Origin: Lachnospiraceae bacterium
Lineage (GTDB): Bacteria > Bacillota > Clostridia > Lachnospirales > Lachnospiraceae
Direction of reading: 5' to 3'
Length of the DNA stretch: 64,000 bases
Assembly: GCA_022510625.1 (NCBI GenBank)
Contig: JAFLTD010000001.1
Span: forward strand, 20,789 to 84,788
Part shown: positions 9,215 through 18,454 of the stretch, one piece after another
Layout: each line of letters starts with the position of its first letter
How positions within the stretch are numbered: the stretch's first letter is position 1
Position numbers and translations under genes: made by a program
Notes under the pieces: model-generated
Database searches by the model: none
What the model was told of the DNA's origin: nothing
What the model saw: only the letters and a program-made list of their open reading frames with translations

Positions 9215-10537
9215 TTATTTCACTTCTACCCTTGAGTTCATATCATAAAATCCCACTGTATCCTTATCGGAAATGACTGTCACGCTGAGTACGTCATACA
9301 GCCTGTGATACACGGTAAAGTCATCGTTCTCGTAACCGGTGACACCCAGCGACAGCAGATAATCGCCGCCTTGCAGGTTCATCTCCTGTGTAAACGTCAC
9401 TTCACGCTCTTCACCCGCCGATACAGATTCCAGGAAAGCTTTCTCGAACATCGTATTTGTGCCCGTAATCTCTGTCCCACGCACATTTTTGATGGTAAAT
9501 GCAAAAATGGGTGCCTGCAGATCTTGCTCCATCCTCACTTTCATGTGAATTGAAAACGTATTCCCTTTCAGAATAGCCGATGTTTTTGTTCCTTTATCAT
9601 CCGTAATATAGTATTCCGTAATTACGGCTTTCTTAGACCCGTATTCCAAAAGCTCGGGATTCTCCATGACAGCGGCATCCACACTTTCGCCATTTGCCGG
9701 TCCGGTATCCGTCCGCTCCTTATTATCCCCTTTACCTGCTGCCGCACGGCGCAGCTGCTCATCATCAAGAAGCCTGCCTTCTTCGGGCTCCGGAACGGTA
9801 TACTGTCCTACCAACACCTGCTTATAGACGTCTATCATTTTCTTAGGCTCACCTTCGCCCAATTTAACACCTTGATTGAGCAGAACCACCCTGTCGCAAT
9901 ATTTGCTGATACTGCCGAGATCATGGCTGACAAACACGATTGTCTTGCCCATCTCCTTAAACTCTTCAAATTTATGATAACATTTTGCCTGGAAGAATAC
10001 ATCTCCCACGGAAAGCGCCTCATCCACAATGAGGATTTCCGGGTCGATATTGATTGCCACCGCAAACGCAAGGCGCACAAACATACCGCTGGAATATGTC
10101 TTGACAGGCTGATACACATACTCTCCGATATCCGCAAACTCCAGAATCGACTCCAGTTTCTCGTCTATCTCTTTCTCGCTGAAACCGATCATCGTTCCGT
10201 TGAGATAAATATTCTCGATACCGTTGTACTCCATATTAAAACCCGCGCCCAACTCCAACAGAGCAGAAATACGTCCGTTGACATGCACATCACCGTGAGT
10301 CGGGTTGATAACACCTGTAATTATTTTAAGAATCGTAGACTTACCCGAGCCGTTGGTGCCGATTATGCCAACACATTCCCCCTGACGGATCGTCAGATTG
10401 ATCCCCTTGAGCGCATGGTGCTCCGTGTGGTGTTTACCGCGCCCGAAGCCCAAAGCCTCCTTGATCCGGTCGGAGGGCTTATCATAAAGCTTATATATTT
10501 TTTCTACATCCGTGACTTGAATCGCAATATTGTCCAT
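9215..10537 (-). CDS. wzt: ABC transporter ATPase of polysaccharide exporter, with C-terminal cargo domain
   Basis: About 440 residues. The nucleotide-binding domain has Walker A GTNGSGKST, signature TYSSGMFVRLAFAVA, Walker B ILIVDEALSVGD and switch VSHDLGS, of the TagH/KpsT/Wzt type. After a linker rich in Asp, Gly and Glu (about residues 255-300) comes a beta-sandwich of roughly 140 residues (AVITEYYITDDKG... to ...GFYDMNSRVEV) matching the Wzt C-terminal polysaccharide-binding domain. The ATG at 10537 (MDNIAIQ) is chosen because AGAGGAAA lies just upstream; an in-frame start exists at 10567. It pairs with the Wzm permease upstream and powers export of the lipid-linked glycan across the cytoplasmic membrane. 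The cargo domain suggests recognition of a modified chain end. Confidence 0.93.
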   Translation of the reverse strand: MDNIAIQVTDVEKIYKLYDKPSDRIKEALGFGRGKHHTEHHALKGINLTIRQGECVGIIGTNGSGKSTILKIITGVINPTHGDVHVNGRISALLELGAGFNMEYNGIENIYLNGTMIGFSEKEIDEKLESILEFADIGEYVYQPVKTYSSGMFVRLAFAVAINIDPEILIVDEALSVGDVFFQAKCYHKFEEFKEMGKTIVFVSHDLGSISKYCDRVVLLNQGVKLGEGEPKKMIDVYKQVLVGQYTVPEPEEGRLLDDEQLRRAAAGKGDNKERTDTGPANGESVDAAVMENPELLEYGSKKAVITEYYITDDKGTKTSAILKGNTFSIHMKVRMEQDLQAPIFAFTIKNVRGTEITGTNTMFEKAFLESVSAGEEREVTFTQEMNLQGGDYLLSLGVTGYENDDFTVYHRLYDVLSVTVISDKDTVGFYDMNSRVEVK

Positions 10538-10610
10538 AAGTTTTCCTCTATTTTCGCAATGCCGCAAGCTTTCTGCTTACTCGCAATGCCGCCGCTCAAT
10601 TCCGCTTCGC

Positions 10611-11639
10611 TCATAGCACATCCGCAAAGTGTACTCTCAGTCTTCTGAAAACGAGCGTTCCGATGCAGAACAGGCTGATCGTAAAGATCCAGAAGTATGT
10701 GGAGGAATAGAAGTGTTCCCAGAACCACACCTCCTCATAGATTGCGCTTCTGTAGCCGTTTACGATATATACAAGCGGGTTCAGCTTAAACAATGTCTTC
10801 ATATTGTCGGTGTTAAGCCTCGTTATATCCCAGAGAATAGGGGTCGCCCACATGCCGATCTGCAGCACTATATTGATAATCTGCTGAAGGTCTCTGAAAA
10901 ACACCACCAGCGCACATGTCATATAGCTCATGCCCAGTACGAGAAAAAACATACAAAAACTGTAGTAGACAATCTGTATCGTATAGATACTCGGATAATA
11001 CCCGTACCCGATAGACACCACCAACAGTACCACAACAAAGAAAATATGGATAAAAGTTGCCGCAATCACCTTGATGATCGGCAGAATACTGATGTTGAAC
11101 ACCACTTTTTTAACCAGATAATTGTACTCTATAAGCGCCATAGTCCCCTGTGTGACCGCCTCGGAGAAATAGAACCACGGTACAAGCCCGGCTGTCAAAT
11201 AGAGTACATAGGGCACTTCCACTCCGATCGCGCGATCCGTGCCGAATACTCTGTCAAAGACGATCCAGTACATCAGCACGGTCACCACGGGCTGCGCCAT
11301 CGCCCAGACAATACCCAGATAAGATCCGGCGTACCGCTTCTTGAAATCGTTTTTTGCCAGCTTCCAGATCAGCTTTCTGCTCTGGAAGAGTTCCGTCGGA
11401 ATGGTCATAATCCTGTCATAATATATGGCGAAGATGATACAGGTAAAAGTGATCAGCACACAGCCGCTGACTTTCTTCATCTGCTCCGTCACCTGATCCG
11501 CCAGAGGATTATGATGGTTGACGAGCACCAGCGCCAAAACCAAACCAAGCCCCCAGAAAATAGCAATTCCTGCGGGCCTTCCAAAATATTTTATTCCTTT
11601 TCCGGAATGGTTTGTATGTTCCGTCATCTTCACACTCAT
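10611..11639 (-). CDS. wzm: ABC-2 type polysaccharide exporter permease, N-terminally extended
   Basis: A 342-residue membrane protein. From about residue 85 it is a standard Wzm/TagG permease: IWKLAKNDFKKRYAGSYLG amphipathic gate helix, then six membrane segments including WAMAQPVVTVLMYWIVF and the conserved MWATPILW and LNPLVYIVNGYRSAIY stretches. The first 80 residues are extra compared with the usual length of about 260 and contain two further hydrophobic segments (about 22-42 and 57-76). The start ATG at 11639 has AAGGA close upstream. It forms the exporter with Wzt encoded immediately downstream. The extension's role is unknown. Confidence 0.9.
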   Translation of the reverse strand: MSVKMTEHTNHSGKGIKYFGRPAGIAIFWGLGLVLALVLVNHHNPLADQVTEQMKKVSGCVLITFTCIIFAIYYDRIMTIPTELFQSRKLIWKLAKNDFKKRYAGSYLGIVWAMAQPVVTVLMYWIVFDRVFGTDRAIGVEVPYVLYLTAGLVPWFYFSEAVTQGTMALIEYNYLVKKVVFNISILPIIKVIAATFIHIFFVVVLLVVSIGYGYYPSIYTIQIVYYSFCMFFLVLGMSYMTCALVVFFRDLQQIINIVLQIGMWATPILWDITRLNTDNMKTLFKLNPLVYIVNGYRSAIYEEVWFWEHFYSSTYFWIFTISLFCIGTLVFRRLRVHFADVL

Positions 11640-11658
11640 ATTTCCTTAATCATTCCCA

Positions 11659-12222
11659 TTATTTGCGATAGGTCTGCGTAAATGCGGCAAAGCTTCCATT
11701 GTGCACATCCTTATCGGACAGAATCGGCTGCATACCTTCCGGAATCGGCCACTCTATACCGAGATCCGAATCATTCCAGATAATACCGCCCTCGTCATTA
11801 GGATGATAGAAATCCGTGCATTTATATGCAAATTCCGCATAGTCGGACACTACATAGAAACCGTGAGCAAAATTTTTCGGAACAAAAAACTGCTTCCTAT
11901 TCTCCTCCGAGAGCAGTACACCGTACCACTGACCGTAGGTCGCAGAGCCTTGCCGCAGATCCACCGCAACATCATATACCTCCCCGCGAAGAACGCGCAC
12001 CAGTTTATCCTGCGGATAGTTAATCTGGAAATGAAGTCCGCGCAGAACACCCTTAGCGGAGGCGGACTGATTATCCTGCACAAATACATGATCGATTCCC
12101 GCTTCCTTAAAGTCATTGTAATTATAGCTCTCCATGAAATAGCCCCGAGCATCCTCAAACACAGTCGGGGTAATCACTTTCAGTCCCTCTATCTCACACG
12201 TTTCCACTGTTATCTTTCCCAT
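11659..12222 (-). CDS. rfbC: dTDP-4-dehydrorhamnose 3,5-epimerase
   Basis: About 187 residues, the full length of RmlC/RfbC. Cupin-fold hallmarks are visible: PTVFEDARGYFMESYN, QDNQSASAKGVLRGLHFQ, DKLVRVLRGEVYDVAVDLR and FFVPKNFAHGFYV with the catalytic histidine. It converts dTDP-4-keto-6-deoxyglucose into dTDP-4-keto-L-rhamnose. The family's usual start is MGKITV (ATG at 12222, with AAGGA about 10 bases upstream); a GTG at 12243 overlapping the previous stop is possible but gives seven extra residues. It acts after RfbA and RfbB of the same operon. Confidence 0.95.
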   Translation of the reverse strand: MGKITVETCEIEGLKVITPTVFEDARGYFMESYNYNDFKEAGIDHVFVQDNQSASAKGVLRGLHFQINYPQDKLVRVLRGEVYDVAVDLRQGSATYGQWYGVLLSEENRKQFFVPKNFAHGFYVVSDYAEFAYKCTDFYHPNDEGGIIWNDSDLGIEWPIPEGMQPILSDKDVHNGSFAAFTQTYRK

Positions 12223-12242
12223 AACTTCCACAATCCTTTCCA

Positions 12243-13595
12243 CTATTCTTCGCCGGAGCCGGTCGGCACATTGCCGCTGTCACCGTCAATAATCCCGGAA
12301 TAACCTGCCGCACCTTTTGCATGATTGATTGAGGTATCGATATTCATAAAACTCAGATTCAGGTCAACTCTTGTCTCGATCCCGTCCACGGTGCCCTTGG
12401 ATGTATACTGCCACATATCGTAATATTTGTCGTAAGTGGGCGCATCCGCATACTCTGCCAGCCATATTTTATATTGTGACAGTTGTGTCACATCCAGTCG
12501 GTCATTGAACCAGTTTTTCGAGGCATAAACACCCGTCTCATAGCCCGCTGAAGCAATCGTCTCAAGAAAGGCCTTGTGATACCTGAGCCGCTCCTCGGCA
12601 TCCAGCTTATCGGCACGTCCGTCTCCTCCGGCACTCTCACTGTCCAGAAATACCGGATAATCCACATCGTAATCCTCGATCAACCGGATGACCATGCTGG
12701 CCTCCTCGATCGCCTCCACTTCATCGATCGCCTGGGTAAAGAAATACACGCCCACCGGAATTCCCGCTTCTATGGCACCTTCAATATTCTTCTCATACAT
12801 AGGGTCGAGCACCAGCGCACCGCCGGATGCACCCCGGTATCCGCACCGAATAATGGCAAACTCTATACCGGCTTCTTTCACTTTCTCCCAGTCAATATCC
12901 TTGTTCCACTTCGAGACGTCTATGCCGAGCAGCCCATTGCCGCCTTCAAATCCCAGTTCCGTGTTCTCGCTTCCGTCAGCCACCTGGGCAGCGCCGTTTA
13001 CGGCCTTGTCCTCTTTCTCCGGATCAATATCGTCCTCCGTCAGAATCAGATATTCAATATCGTCCAGCACACGGTACTCTATTTCCTGTCTGACCTGAAT
13101 CGTGGTGATCGTATTGGGAACAATATAGCCCTCCGTCTCCTCCAGAAGCACACTGTATTCCCCGGCGCGAAGCCCGTCAATATAGATGATGCCGTCCTCA
13201 TCAGAGTCCGTATACTCTCCGACTCCCTGTATCCTGATCGTAAAAGGAGCCCCCGTCACCAATCTACCGATACTGTCTACAATCATAATACGCAGATCCT
13301 TCGCAACAGAGCTCATAACAAGAAAGACCCGTCTTCCGGAGTAACTCTCAATACTCTTGAACTTGACTTCCGGGTCAAAAAAAGTTTCATCATACAGAAA
13401 AGCAGACAAATCATTTCCTCTCTGTCCACCGATCGTATCCTCTTCTATGACAGCTGTCTCTTCAATCTGTTCGTCGGTTGTAAATCCGAGTTTGCGCATT
13501 ACGGTATCCAGGTTGGTAATCCCGATCACCGCGACCAGCACCACAAACATGACCACCATGGCGAACAGCATCCTTCGCATTTTCTTAGAGTCCAT
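12243..13595 (-). CDS. Membrane-anchored GH25 lysozyme-like protein (450 aa)
   Basis: One N-terminal membrane segment (about residues 8-28) follows a short basic cytoplasmic tail, so most of the protein lies outside. A beta-sandwich-like domain (about 95-170) holds an acidic turn, DSDEDGIIY, and [10 protein letters not shown], resembling prealbumin-like stalk domains. The C-terminal 200 residues are a GH25 muramidase: [51 protein letters not shown] and DMWQYTSKG, including the acidic catalytic positions. GH25 enzymes cut the MurNAc-GlcNAc bond of peptidoglycan. The start at 13595 has GAGG upstream and overlaps the end of rfbA by 11 bases. Placement inside a glycan synthesis/export operon suggests opening or tailoring of the wall for glycan passage or attachment. 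Confidence 0.9.
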   Translation of the reverse strand: MDSKKMRRMLFAMVVMFVVLVAVIGITNLDTVMRKLGFTTDEQIEETAVIEEDTIGGQRGNDLSAFLYDETFFDPEVKFKSIESYSGRRVFLVMSSVAKDLRIMIVDSIGRLVTGAPFTIRIQGVGEYTDSDEDGIIYIDGLRAGEYSVLLEETEGYIVPNTITTIQVRQEIEYRVLDDIEYLILTEDDIDPEKEDKAVNGAAQVADGSENTELGFEGGNGLLGIDVSKWNKDIDWEKVKEAGIEFAIIRCGYRGASGGALVLDPMYEKNIEGAIEAGIPVGVYFFTQAIDEVEAIEEASMVIRLIEDYDVDYPVFLDSESAGGDGRADKLDAEERLRYHKAFLETIASAGYETGVYASKNWFNDRLDVTQLSQYKIWLAEYADAPTYDKYYDMWQYTSKGTVDGIETRVDLNLSFMNIDTSINHAKGAAGYSGIIDGDSGNVPTGSGEE

Positions 13596-14454
13596 TAGCA
13601 ACCTCAACCATATATTTCCCGTATTCCGTCTTCATCAACGGCTCGGCCAGCTTTAAGAGTTGTTCTTTCGTGATAAAACCTCTCTTGTAGGCAATCTCCT
13701 CAATACAGGAGATGTACAAACCCTGTCTTTTCTGAAAAGCCGCCACAAAATCAGCCGCATCAAGCAAAGAATCATGGTTTCCCGTATCCAGCCACGCGAA
13801 TCCCCGACCCAAAGTTTCCACGCGCAGCTCTCCCCTGCGCAGATATTCATTGTTGATGCTCGTAATCTCTATCTCGCCTCTTGCCGAAGGCTTCACGTTG
13901 GCTGCAATATCTACCACTTTATTATCATAAAAATACAAACCCGGAACTGCGTAATTACTCTTCGGATTCTCCGGTTTCTCCTCGATGGAGAGCGCCTTAC
14001 CGCTCTCGTCAAACTCTACAACGCCGTACTCCCGCGGGTCTCTCACATAATATCCGAAGATCGTTGCACCGCTTGCTCTGGAAGCCACTTCCCTGAGCAC
14101 CTTGGAGAAACTCTGCCCGTAGAAAATGTTGTCACCCAGCACAAGCGCAACTCCGTCATCGCCTATGAAGTCCGCACCGATAATAAAGGCGTCCGCCAGA
14201 CCTCTCGGATATTCCTGCACGGCATATTCCATGCGCAGTCCGAGCTGTTCACCGGTCCCGAACAGTTCCCGAAACACCGGCAGATCCCTCGGCGTCGAGA
14301 TAATGAGTATATCTCTGATCCCCGCCAGCATCAAAATCGATAGCGGATAATAAATCATCGGTTTGTCATATACCGGCATAATCTGCTTAGAGATTGCCTT
14401 AGTCAGCGGATACAGCCTCGTTCCCGAGCCGCCCGCCAGTATGATTCCCTTCAT
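13585..14454 (-). CDS. rfbA: Glucose-1-phosphate thymidylyltransferase
   Basis: 289 residues, standard RmlA length. It starts with the nucleotide-binding [70 protein letters not shown] and [14 protein letters not shown] all match RmlA. It makes dTDP-glucose from dTTP and glucose-1-phosphate, the first committed step of dTDP-deoxysugar synthesis. It lies 18 bases after rfbB and overlaps the next GH25 gene, so expression is coupled. Confidence 0.97.
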   Translation of the reverse strand: MKGIILAGGSGTRLYPLTKAISKQIMPVYDKPMIYYPLSILMLAGIRDILIISTPRDLPVFRELFGTGEQLGLRMEYAVQEYPRGLADAFIIGADFIGDDGVALVLGDNIFYGQSFSKVLREVASRASGATIFGYYVRDPREYGVVEFDESGKALSIEEKPENPKSNYAVPGLYFYDNKVVDIAANVKPSARGEIEITSINNEYLRRGELRVETLGRGFAWLDTGNHDSLLDAADFVAAFQKRQGLYISCIEEIAYKRGFITKEQLLKLAEPLMKTEYGKYMVEVANGL

Positions 14455-14472
14455 CTGTCTTCTCCCCGTCTG

Positions 14473-15552
14473 TTACTGCTTGTACATTTCCTCATAATAT
14501 TTCTGGTAATCGCCGCTTGTCACGTTTCTCATCCAGTCCTCATGCTCAAAAAACCACTGGATTGTGCGGCGGATTCCCTCTTTAAACATCGTCTCGGGTT
14601 CCCAGCCAATCTCTGCTTTGATCTTGTCCGGCGCGATTGCGTACCGCCTGTCATGGCCCTTGCGGTCCTCCACATAGGTAATCAGCTCCTCACTGACAAC
14701 GGCTTTACGCGGATCACTCTCAGGCAGCATCTCCTGCAAAGTCTCAATAATGATTTTGATAATTTCAATGTTCTGCTTTTCGTTATGACCACCCACGTTA
14801 TAGGTCTCAAACAGCCTTCCTTTTTCCTGTACCATATCAATGGCCTTGGCATGGTCCTCCACATACAGCCAGTCACGAACATTCTTACCGTCCCCATAGA
14901 CGGGCAGCTTCTTGCCCTGAAGCGCATTGTTGATAATGAGCGGAATCAACTTCTCCGGGAACTGATAAGGTCCGTAGTTATTGGAACAGTTGGTAATGTT
15001 CGCAGGAAACTTATAGGTATCCATATAAGCCCGAACCAGCATATCGGAAGACGCCTTGCTCGCGGAGTACGGACTGTGAGGCGCATAGGGCGTCGTCTCA
15101 TAGAAGTAGCCTCCGTCCTCCTCTAAGGAACCGTACACTTCATCCGTGGAAACGTGCAGGAATTTCTTATCCGCCTTAAAACTGCCATCCGGAAGTTCCC
15201 ATGCCGCCTTGGCGCAGTTTAACATCACTGCCGTTCCGAGCACATTGGTCTGTACGAACACCTCCGGATTGCGGATACTCCTGTCCACATGACTCTCCGC
15301 CGCAAAATGCACGACTCTGTCTATATCATTCTGCGCAAAGATACCGGAAATCGTCTCTTTGTCACAGATATCCGCTTTGACGAAGGTATAATTCTCCCTG
15401 TCCTCGATATCCTTCAGATTCTCCAGATTGCCCGCATAGGTCAGCGCGTCCACGTTGATAATACGGATATCCTTGTCATATTTACGGAACATATAATGAA
15501 TATAGTTGGAACCGATGAATCCGGCACCACCCGTCACAAGGTAAGTTCTCAT
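14473..15552 (-). CDS. rfbB: dTDP-glucose 4,6-dehydratase
   Basis: A 359-residue extended SDR enzyme. The Rossmann motif VTGGAGFIGSNYIHY is at the N-terminus; HFAAESHVDRSI, HVSTDEVYGSL, the catalytic pair in YSASKASSD and NCSNNYGPYQFPEKLIPL are diagnostic of RmlB. It turns dTDP-glucose into dTDP-4-keto-6-deoxyglucose. It follows the large GH25 gene by 27 bases and precedes rfbA. Confidence 0.97.
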   Translation of the reverse strand: MRTYLVTGGAGFIGSNYIHYMFRKYDKDIRIINVDALTYAGNLENLKDIEDRENYTFVKADICDKETISGIFAQNDIDRVVHFAAESHVDRSIRNPEVFVQTNVLGTAVMLNCAKAAWELPDGSFKADKKFLHVSTDEVYGSLEEDGGYFYETTPYAPHSPYSASKASSDMLVRAYMDTYKFPANITNCSNNYGPYQFPEKLIPLIINNALQGKKLPVYGDGKNVRDWLYVEDHAKAIDMVQEKGRLFETYNVGGHNEKQNIEIIKIIIETLQEMLPESDPRKAVVSEELITYVEDRKGHDRRYAIAPDKIKAEIGWEPETMFKEGIRRTIQWFFEHEDWMRNVTSGDYQKYYEEMYKQ

Positions 15553-15579
15553 AGTTATCTCCTTTTTTAAGTATTCGCC

Positions 15580-18201
15580 TTAATAGTATCTGATATCCAG
15601 ATCTACATCCCCGCTGATGCCGCTGATCCTACCTTTGGATGAGTACTGCCACATATCATATCGGGTTGCCGTGTAAGTCGGAGCGCTGGCATACTGTGCA
15701 AGCCATATCTTATAACTTGTCAGGCTGCTTGTATTGATTTTCTCATTAAACCATGTCTTATTGGCATAAATGCCCGCCGAATAACCGGAGTTCTGTACAG
15801 TCTGGCAAAATGCCCTGCACACTGCAGTTCGCGCATCTTTGCTGATCCCATCCGCACGGCCGCCCGCCGATTCTACATCCAAGAAAATCGGCATATCCAA
15901 GCCATATCCGCTGACTAAACTCACCGCCATAGATGCCTCCTCGATAGCTTCGACTTCATTGACCGCCTGACTGAAGAAGTAGACACCGACTTTTAATCCC
16001 GCGGCTTTCGCACCCTTGATATTGCTTCTGAACTTCGGGTCCTCAACCAGCACTCCCGTTGCGGAACCACGATAACCGCAGCGGATAATAACAAAGGAAA
16101 CTCCGGAATTTTTCACCGCATTCCAGTCGATGTTTCCATTATGTTTTGAGACATCAATCCCCATCGTTCCGGAGCCGGATGACAGCTTACCGTCACTTCC
16201 GAAAGTGTATTTGGCTCCCTGAATGACCTGTTCACCCGTCACATAATTGCCGTTTTTATCGAAGAAATATACAGCTCCGTCTATGGTCTGCCAGCCGGTA
16301 TACCTGTACTCGCTCACTTTGGCAGATTTCTTATAAAACTGATCGTACTTGTTGTAGTCGTTATAGGTCGCTTCCTTGTATTCTCCCGCGCCATCCTTAT
16401 AGTACATCTGGTTGCCGTCTTTATCCTTCAGCTTAGCGCCTCCGTCTACAGTTGTTTCCTTTTTGACAGTAACCGTACATGTAGCCGAGACATCTTCCGC
16501 TTCGCTGCAGAGGGCTTTAATTGTTGCCTTCCCCTCGGCAACGCCCGTGACTACGCCCTGGTTGTCCACCTTGGCTACCTTCTCATTATCGCTGCTCCAT
16601 TTAATCGAACCGCCCTGCGGTTCCGTCTGAGCCGTAAGCGTTATGGTCTTGCCGACAAAAACCTCTGTTGCGCCGCTTATGTTGACCTTTGTATAGACGG
16701 TATCCGAATTGTTGTTATTGTTATTCTCACCGCCCTCGTTTCCGTTGTCCTTATTATCCGACTGCTCTTCAACGACTGTCACTTCACAGGACAACTCCTG
16801 AATCATACTGCCCACGGACACATTGGCGGTAACGGTCGTGCTGCCCACTCCTACCGCCTTGACCGTACCTTCACTCACCGTGGCTATTGCCGGATCCGCG
16901 CTGCTCCATTCCACTATATAACGGTCACTGCTGCCGCTGACGGTGACATTCAGCTTTGCACTTTCACCTTTGTTAAGCGTTAAGCTTTCACTGCTTAAGG
17001 AAACCGATATATTTTCATAATCTTCCGCCTCTTCCTCCACCAGTTTTCTGTAAGTGCTGCCGAGCGTCCAGGGGTCAGGTATATTGCTCTTGGGAACTTC
17101 CTCGTAGACTTCCGCTCCATCTCCGATCGGTGTCTTGGTGGACTCCACCCACTCAACCGTATCCGTCAGCGCAGATTCAATCGCCGTGTTCTGCGCGGCG
17201 GTATCTTCTTTCGCCGCATTGATCTCCGACTCGGTTTTGACCTCGTCCGCCACGTCTACTTTCTTATAAGCAATGGTATCCGTAACCTTAACACTGCTTG
17301 AAGATGCAGGAAGCTTATACTGCGCGTAATCATTTCCTGTAAAAGGTTTGATCGACACTTGGTAAGTCCCATTGTCAATGCCCGTCTGATATATGATACC
17401 GTCCTTGTCCTCATCTTTGAGACCGAACGTCTTCTTGCCATTTGAAACTTCCACCTCAAAAGGGACACCACCGATCAGTTTGCCCGTAGCTTTGTTGACA
17501 AATTTTATTTTCAAATCGGACTGGATGGAGGTAAGATTCAATGTCACCTCTATAGTCTGCTTGATTTCCTCCTCTTCCACGACCTCTTCTTCCTTCTCTT
17601 CTTCCACCTCAACCATGTCGGTAATCTTGGCCGATTCGGACACGGCCACAAGTCCGCTTTCCCCGATTATGGAAATACCTTCTATTTCCTCACCGACCGA
17701 CGCAAATGCCTCTACCTGTTTCTCTATGGTCTTGGCATTGGCATAGAGGACACCGGTAGTAAGAGCGCCCACAATGACTACAACTCCTAAGACCGCTACA
17801 ACCATATCCAACGTACTCATCTCCGTCAGGAAACGTCTGAAGCGAACGATTAAGCCACCCTCATCGTCATACTCATCATACTCATCCTCATCGTAATCGT
17901 CATCGTCATACTCATACTCCTCATCGCCATCATCCTCATAATCGTACTCTTCATCCTCGTAATCGTCATCTTCGTCATCGTCTTCTTCGTACGCGGATGC
18001 CTTTTTGGCGGCCGGAGTTTTCTTGTGCTCGCTCTGATAAGCTTCTATTGCCTCATCATCAAGGCTGAGAAATTCCAATGTATCATCTGTGACGCTGTCA
18101 TCATCCTCGTCATCGAACATTCCGTCATCCTCTAACAGAAATTCATCCAGCTTAATCTCTTCCCGGGCTGCCCGTCTCTTATCGTTCGCCTTATCCTTCA
18201 T
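15580..18201 (-). CDS. Large multidomain GH25 surface protein with acidic cytoplasmic tail
   Basis: 873 residues. Residues 1-118 are extremely acidic (long Asp/Glu/Tyr runs) and should lie inside the cell, before one membrane helix at about 133-155. Outside there is a Glu-rich stretch, a prealbumin-like domain with KDEDKDGIIY (262-271) shared with the smaller GH25 protein of this operon, two Big_2 immunoglobulin-like domains (about 398-475 and 500-580), a short cell-wall-binding-like repeat (GWQTIDGAVYFFDKNGNYV) and a C-terminal GH25 domain ([40 protein letters not shown]). It is the first gene of the operon and is preceded by a strong promoter. The acidic tail could dock the synthesis/export machinery, but this is inference. 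Confidence 0.9.
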   Translation of the reverse strand: MKDKANDKRRAAREEIKLDEFLLEDDGMFDDEDDDSVTDDTLEFLSLDDEAIEAYQSEHKKTPAAKKASAYEEDDDEDDDYEDEEYDYEDDGDEEYEYDDDDYDEDEYDEYDDEGGLIVRFRRFLTEMSTLDMVVAVLGVVVIVGALTTGVLYANAKTIEKQVEAFASVGEEIEGISIIGESGLVAVSESAKITDMVEVEEEKEEEVVEEEEIKQTIEVTLNLTSIQSDLKIKFVNKATGKLIGGVPFEVEVSNGKKTFGLKDEDKDGIIYQTGIDNGTYQVSIKPFTGNDYAQYKLPASSSSVKVTDTIAYKKVDVADEVKTESEINAAKEDTAAQNTAIESALTDTVEWVESTKTPIGDGAEVYEEVPKSNIPDPWTLGSTYRKLVEEEAEDYENISVSLSSESLTLNKGESAKLNVTVSGSSDRYIVEWSSADPAIATVSEGTVKAVGVGSTTVTANVSVGSMIQELSCEVTVVEEQSDNKDNGNEGGENNNNNNSDTVYTKVNISGATEVFVGKTITLTAQTEPQGGSIKWSSDNEKVAKVDNQGVVTGVAEGKATIKALCSEAEDVSATCTVTVKKETTVDGGAKLKDKDGNQMYYKDGAGEYKEATYNDYNKYDQFYKKSAKVSEYRYTGWQTIDGAVYFFDKNGNYVTGEQVIQGAKYTFGSDGKLSSGSGTMGIDVSKHNGNIDWNAVKNSGVSFVIIRCGYRGSATGVLVEDPKFRSNIKGAKAAGLKVGVYFFSQAVNEVEAIEEASMAVSLVSGYGLDMPIFLDVESAGGRADGISKDARTAVCRAFCQTVQNSGYSAGIYANKTWFNEKINTSSLTSYKIWLAQYASAPTYTATRYDMWQYSSKGRISGISGDVDLDIRYY

Positions 18202-18238
18202 TTTATGTAAACCCTTCTTTTTTTAACAATTTTGTAAC

Positions 18239-18267
18239 ATTATATCACAAAACTGCAATGACATCAA
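18239..18267 (-). promoter_or_regulatory. Promoter of the leftward polysaccharide operon
   Basis: On the minus strand TTGATG (18262-18267) is followed after exactly 17 bases by a perfect TATAAT (18239-18244), about 38 bases before the ATG of the large GH25 gene. This fits a housekeeping sigma-70-type promoter for the whole unit down to position 1. Confidence 0.7.
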
Positions 18268-18369
18268 GGTTATTTAATATTCTTCCGAATTTAGGAAGAT
18301 TTACATAATATTTGTATCTTTGCGCGATATTTAACACCGCTCAAACTGCCATTTTACGTTAAAATACGC

Positions 18370-18398
18370 TTGACTTTGTCCCCCATAACTGACACAAT
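18370..18398 (+). promoter_or_regulatory. Promoter of the zinc-ribbon protein gene
   Basis: TTGACT (18370-18375), 17 bases, then CACAAT (18393-18398), about 55 bases upstream of the ATG at 18455. The -35 box is nearly consensus and the -10 box weaker. It is divergent from the polysaccharide operon promoter about 100 bases away. Confidence 0.45.
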
Positions 18399-18454
18399 AC
18401 AAGTGCAACCTTACAATTTCAACATTCATTTTAACATGAAAAGGGGATTTTACT

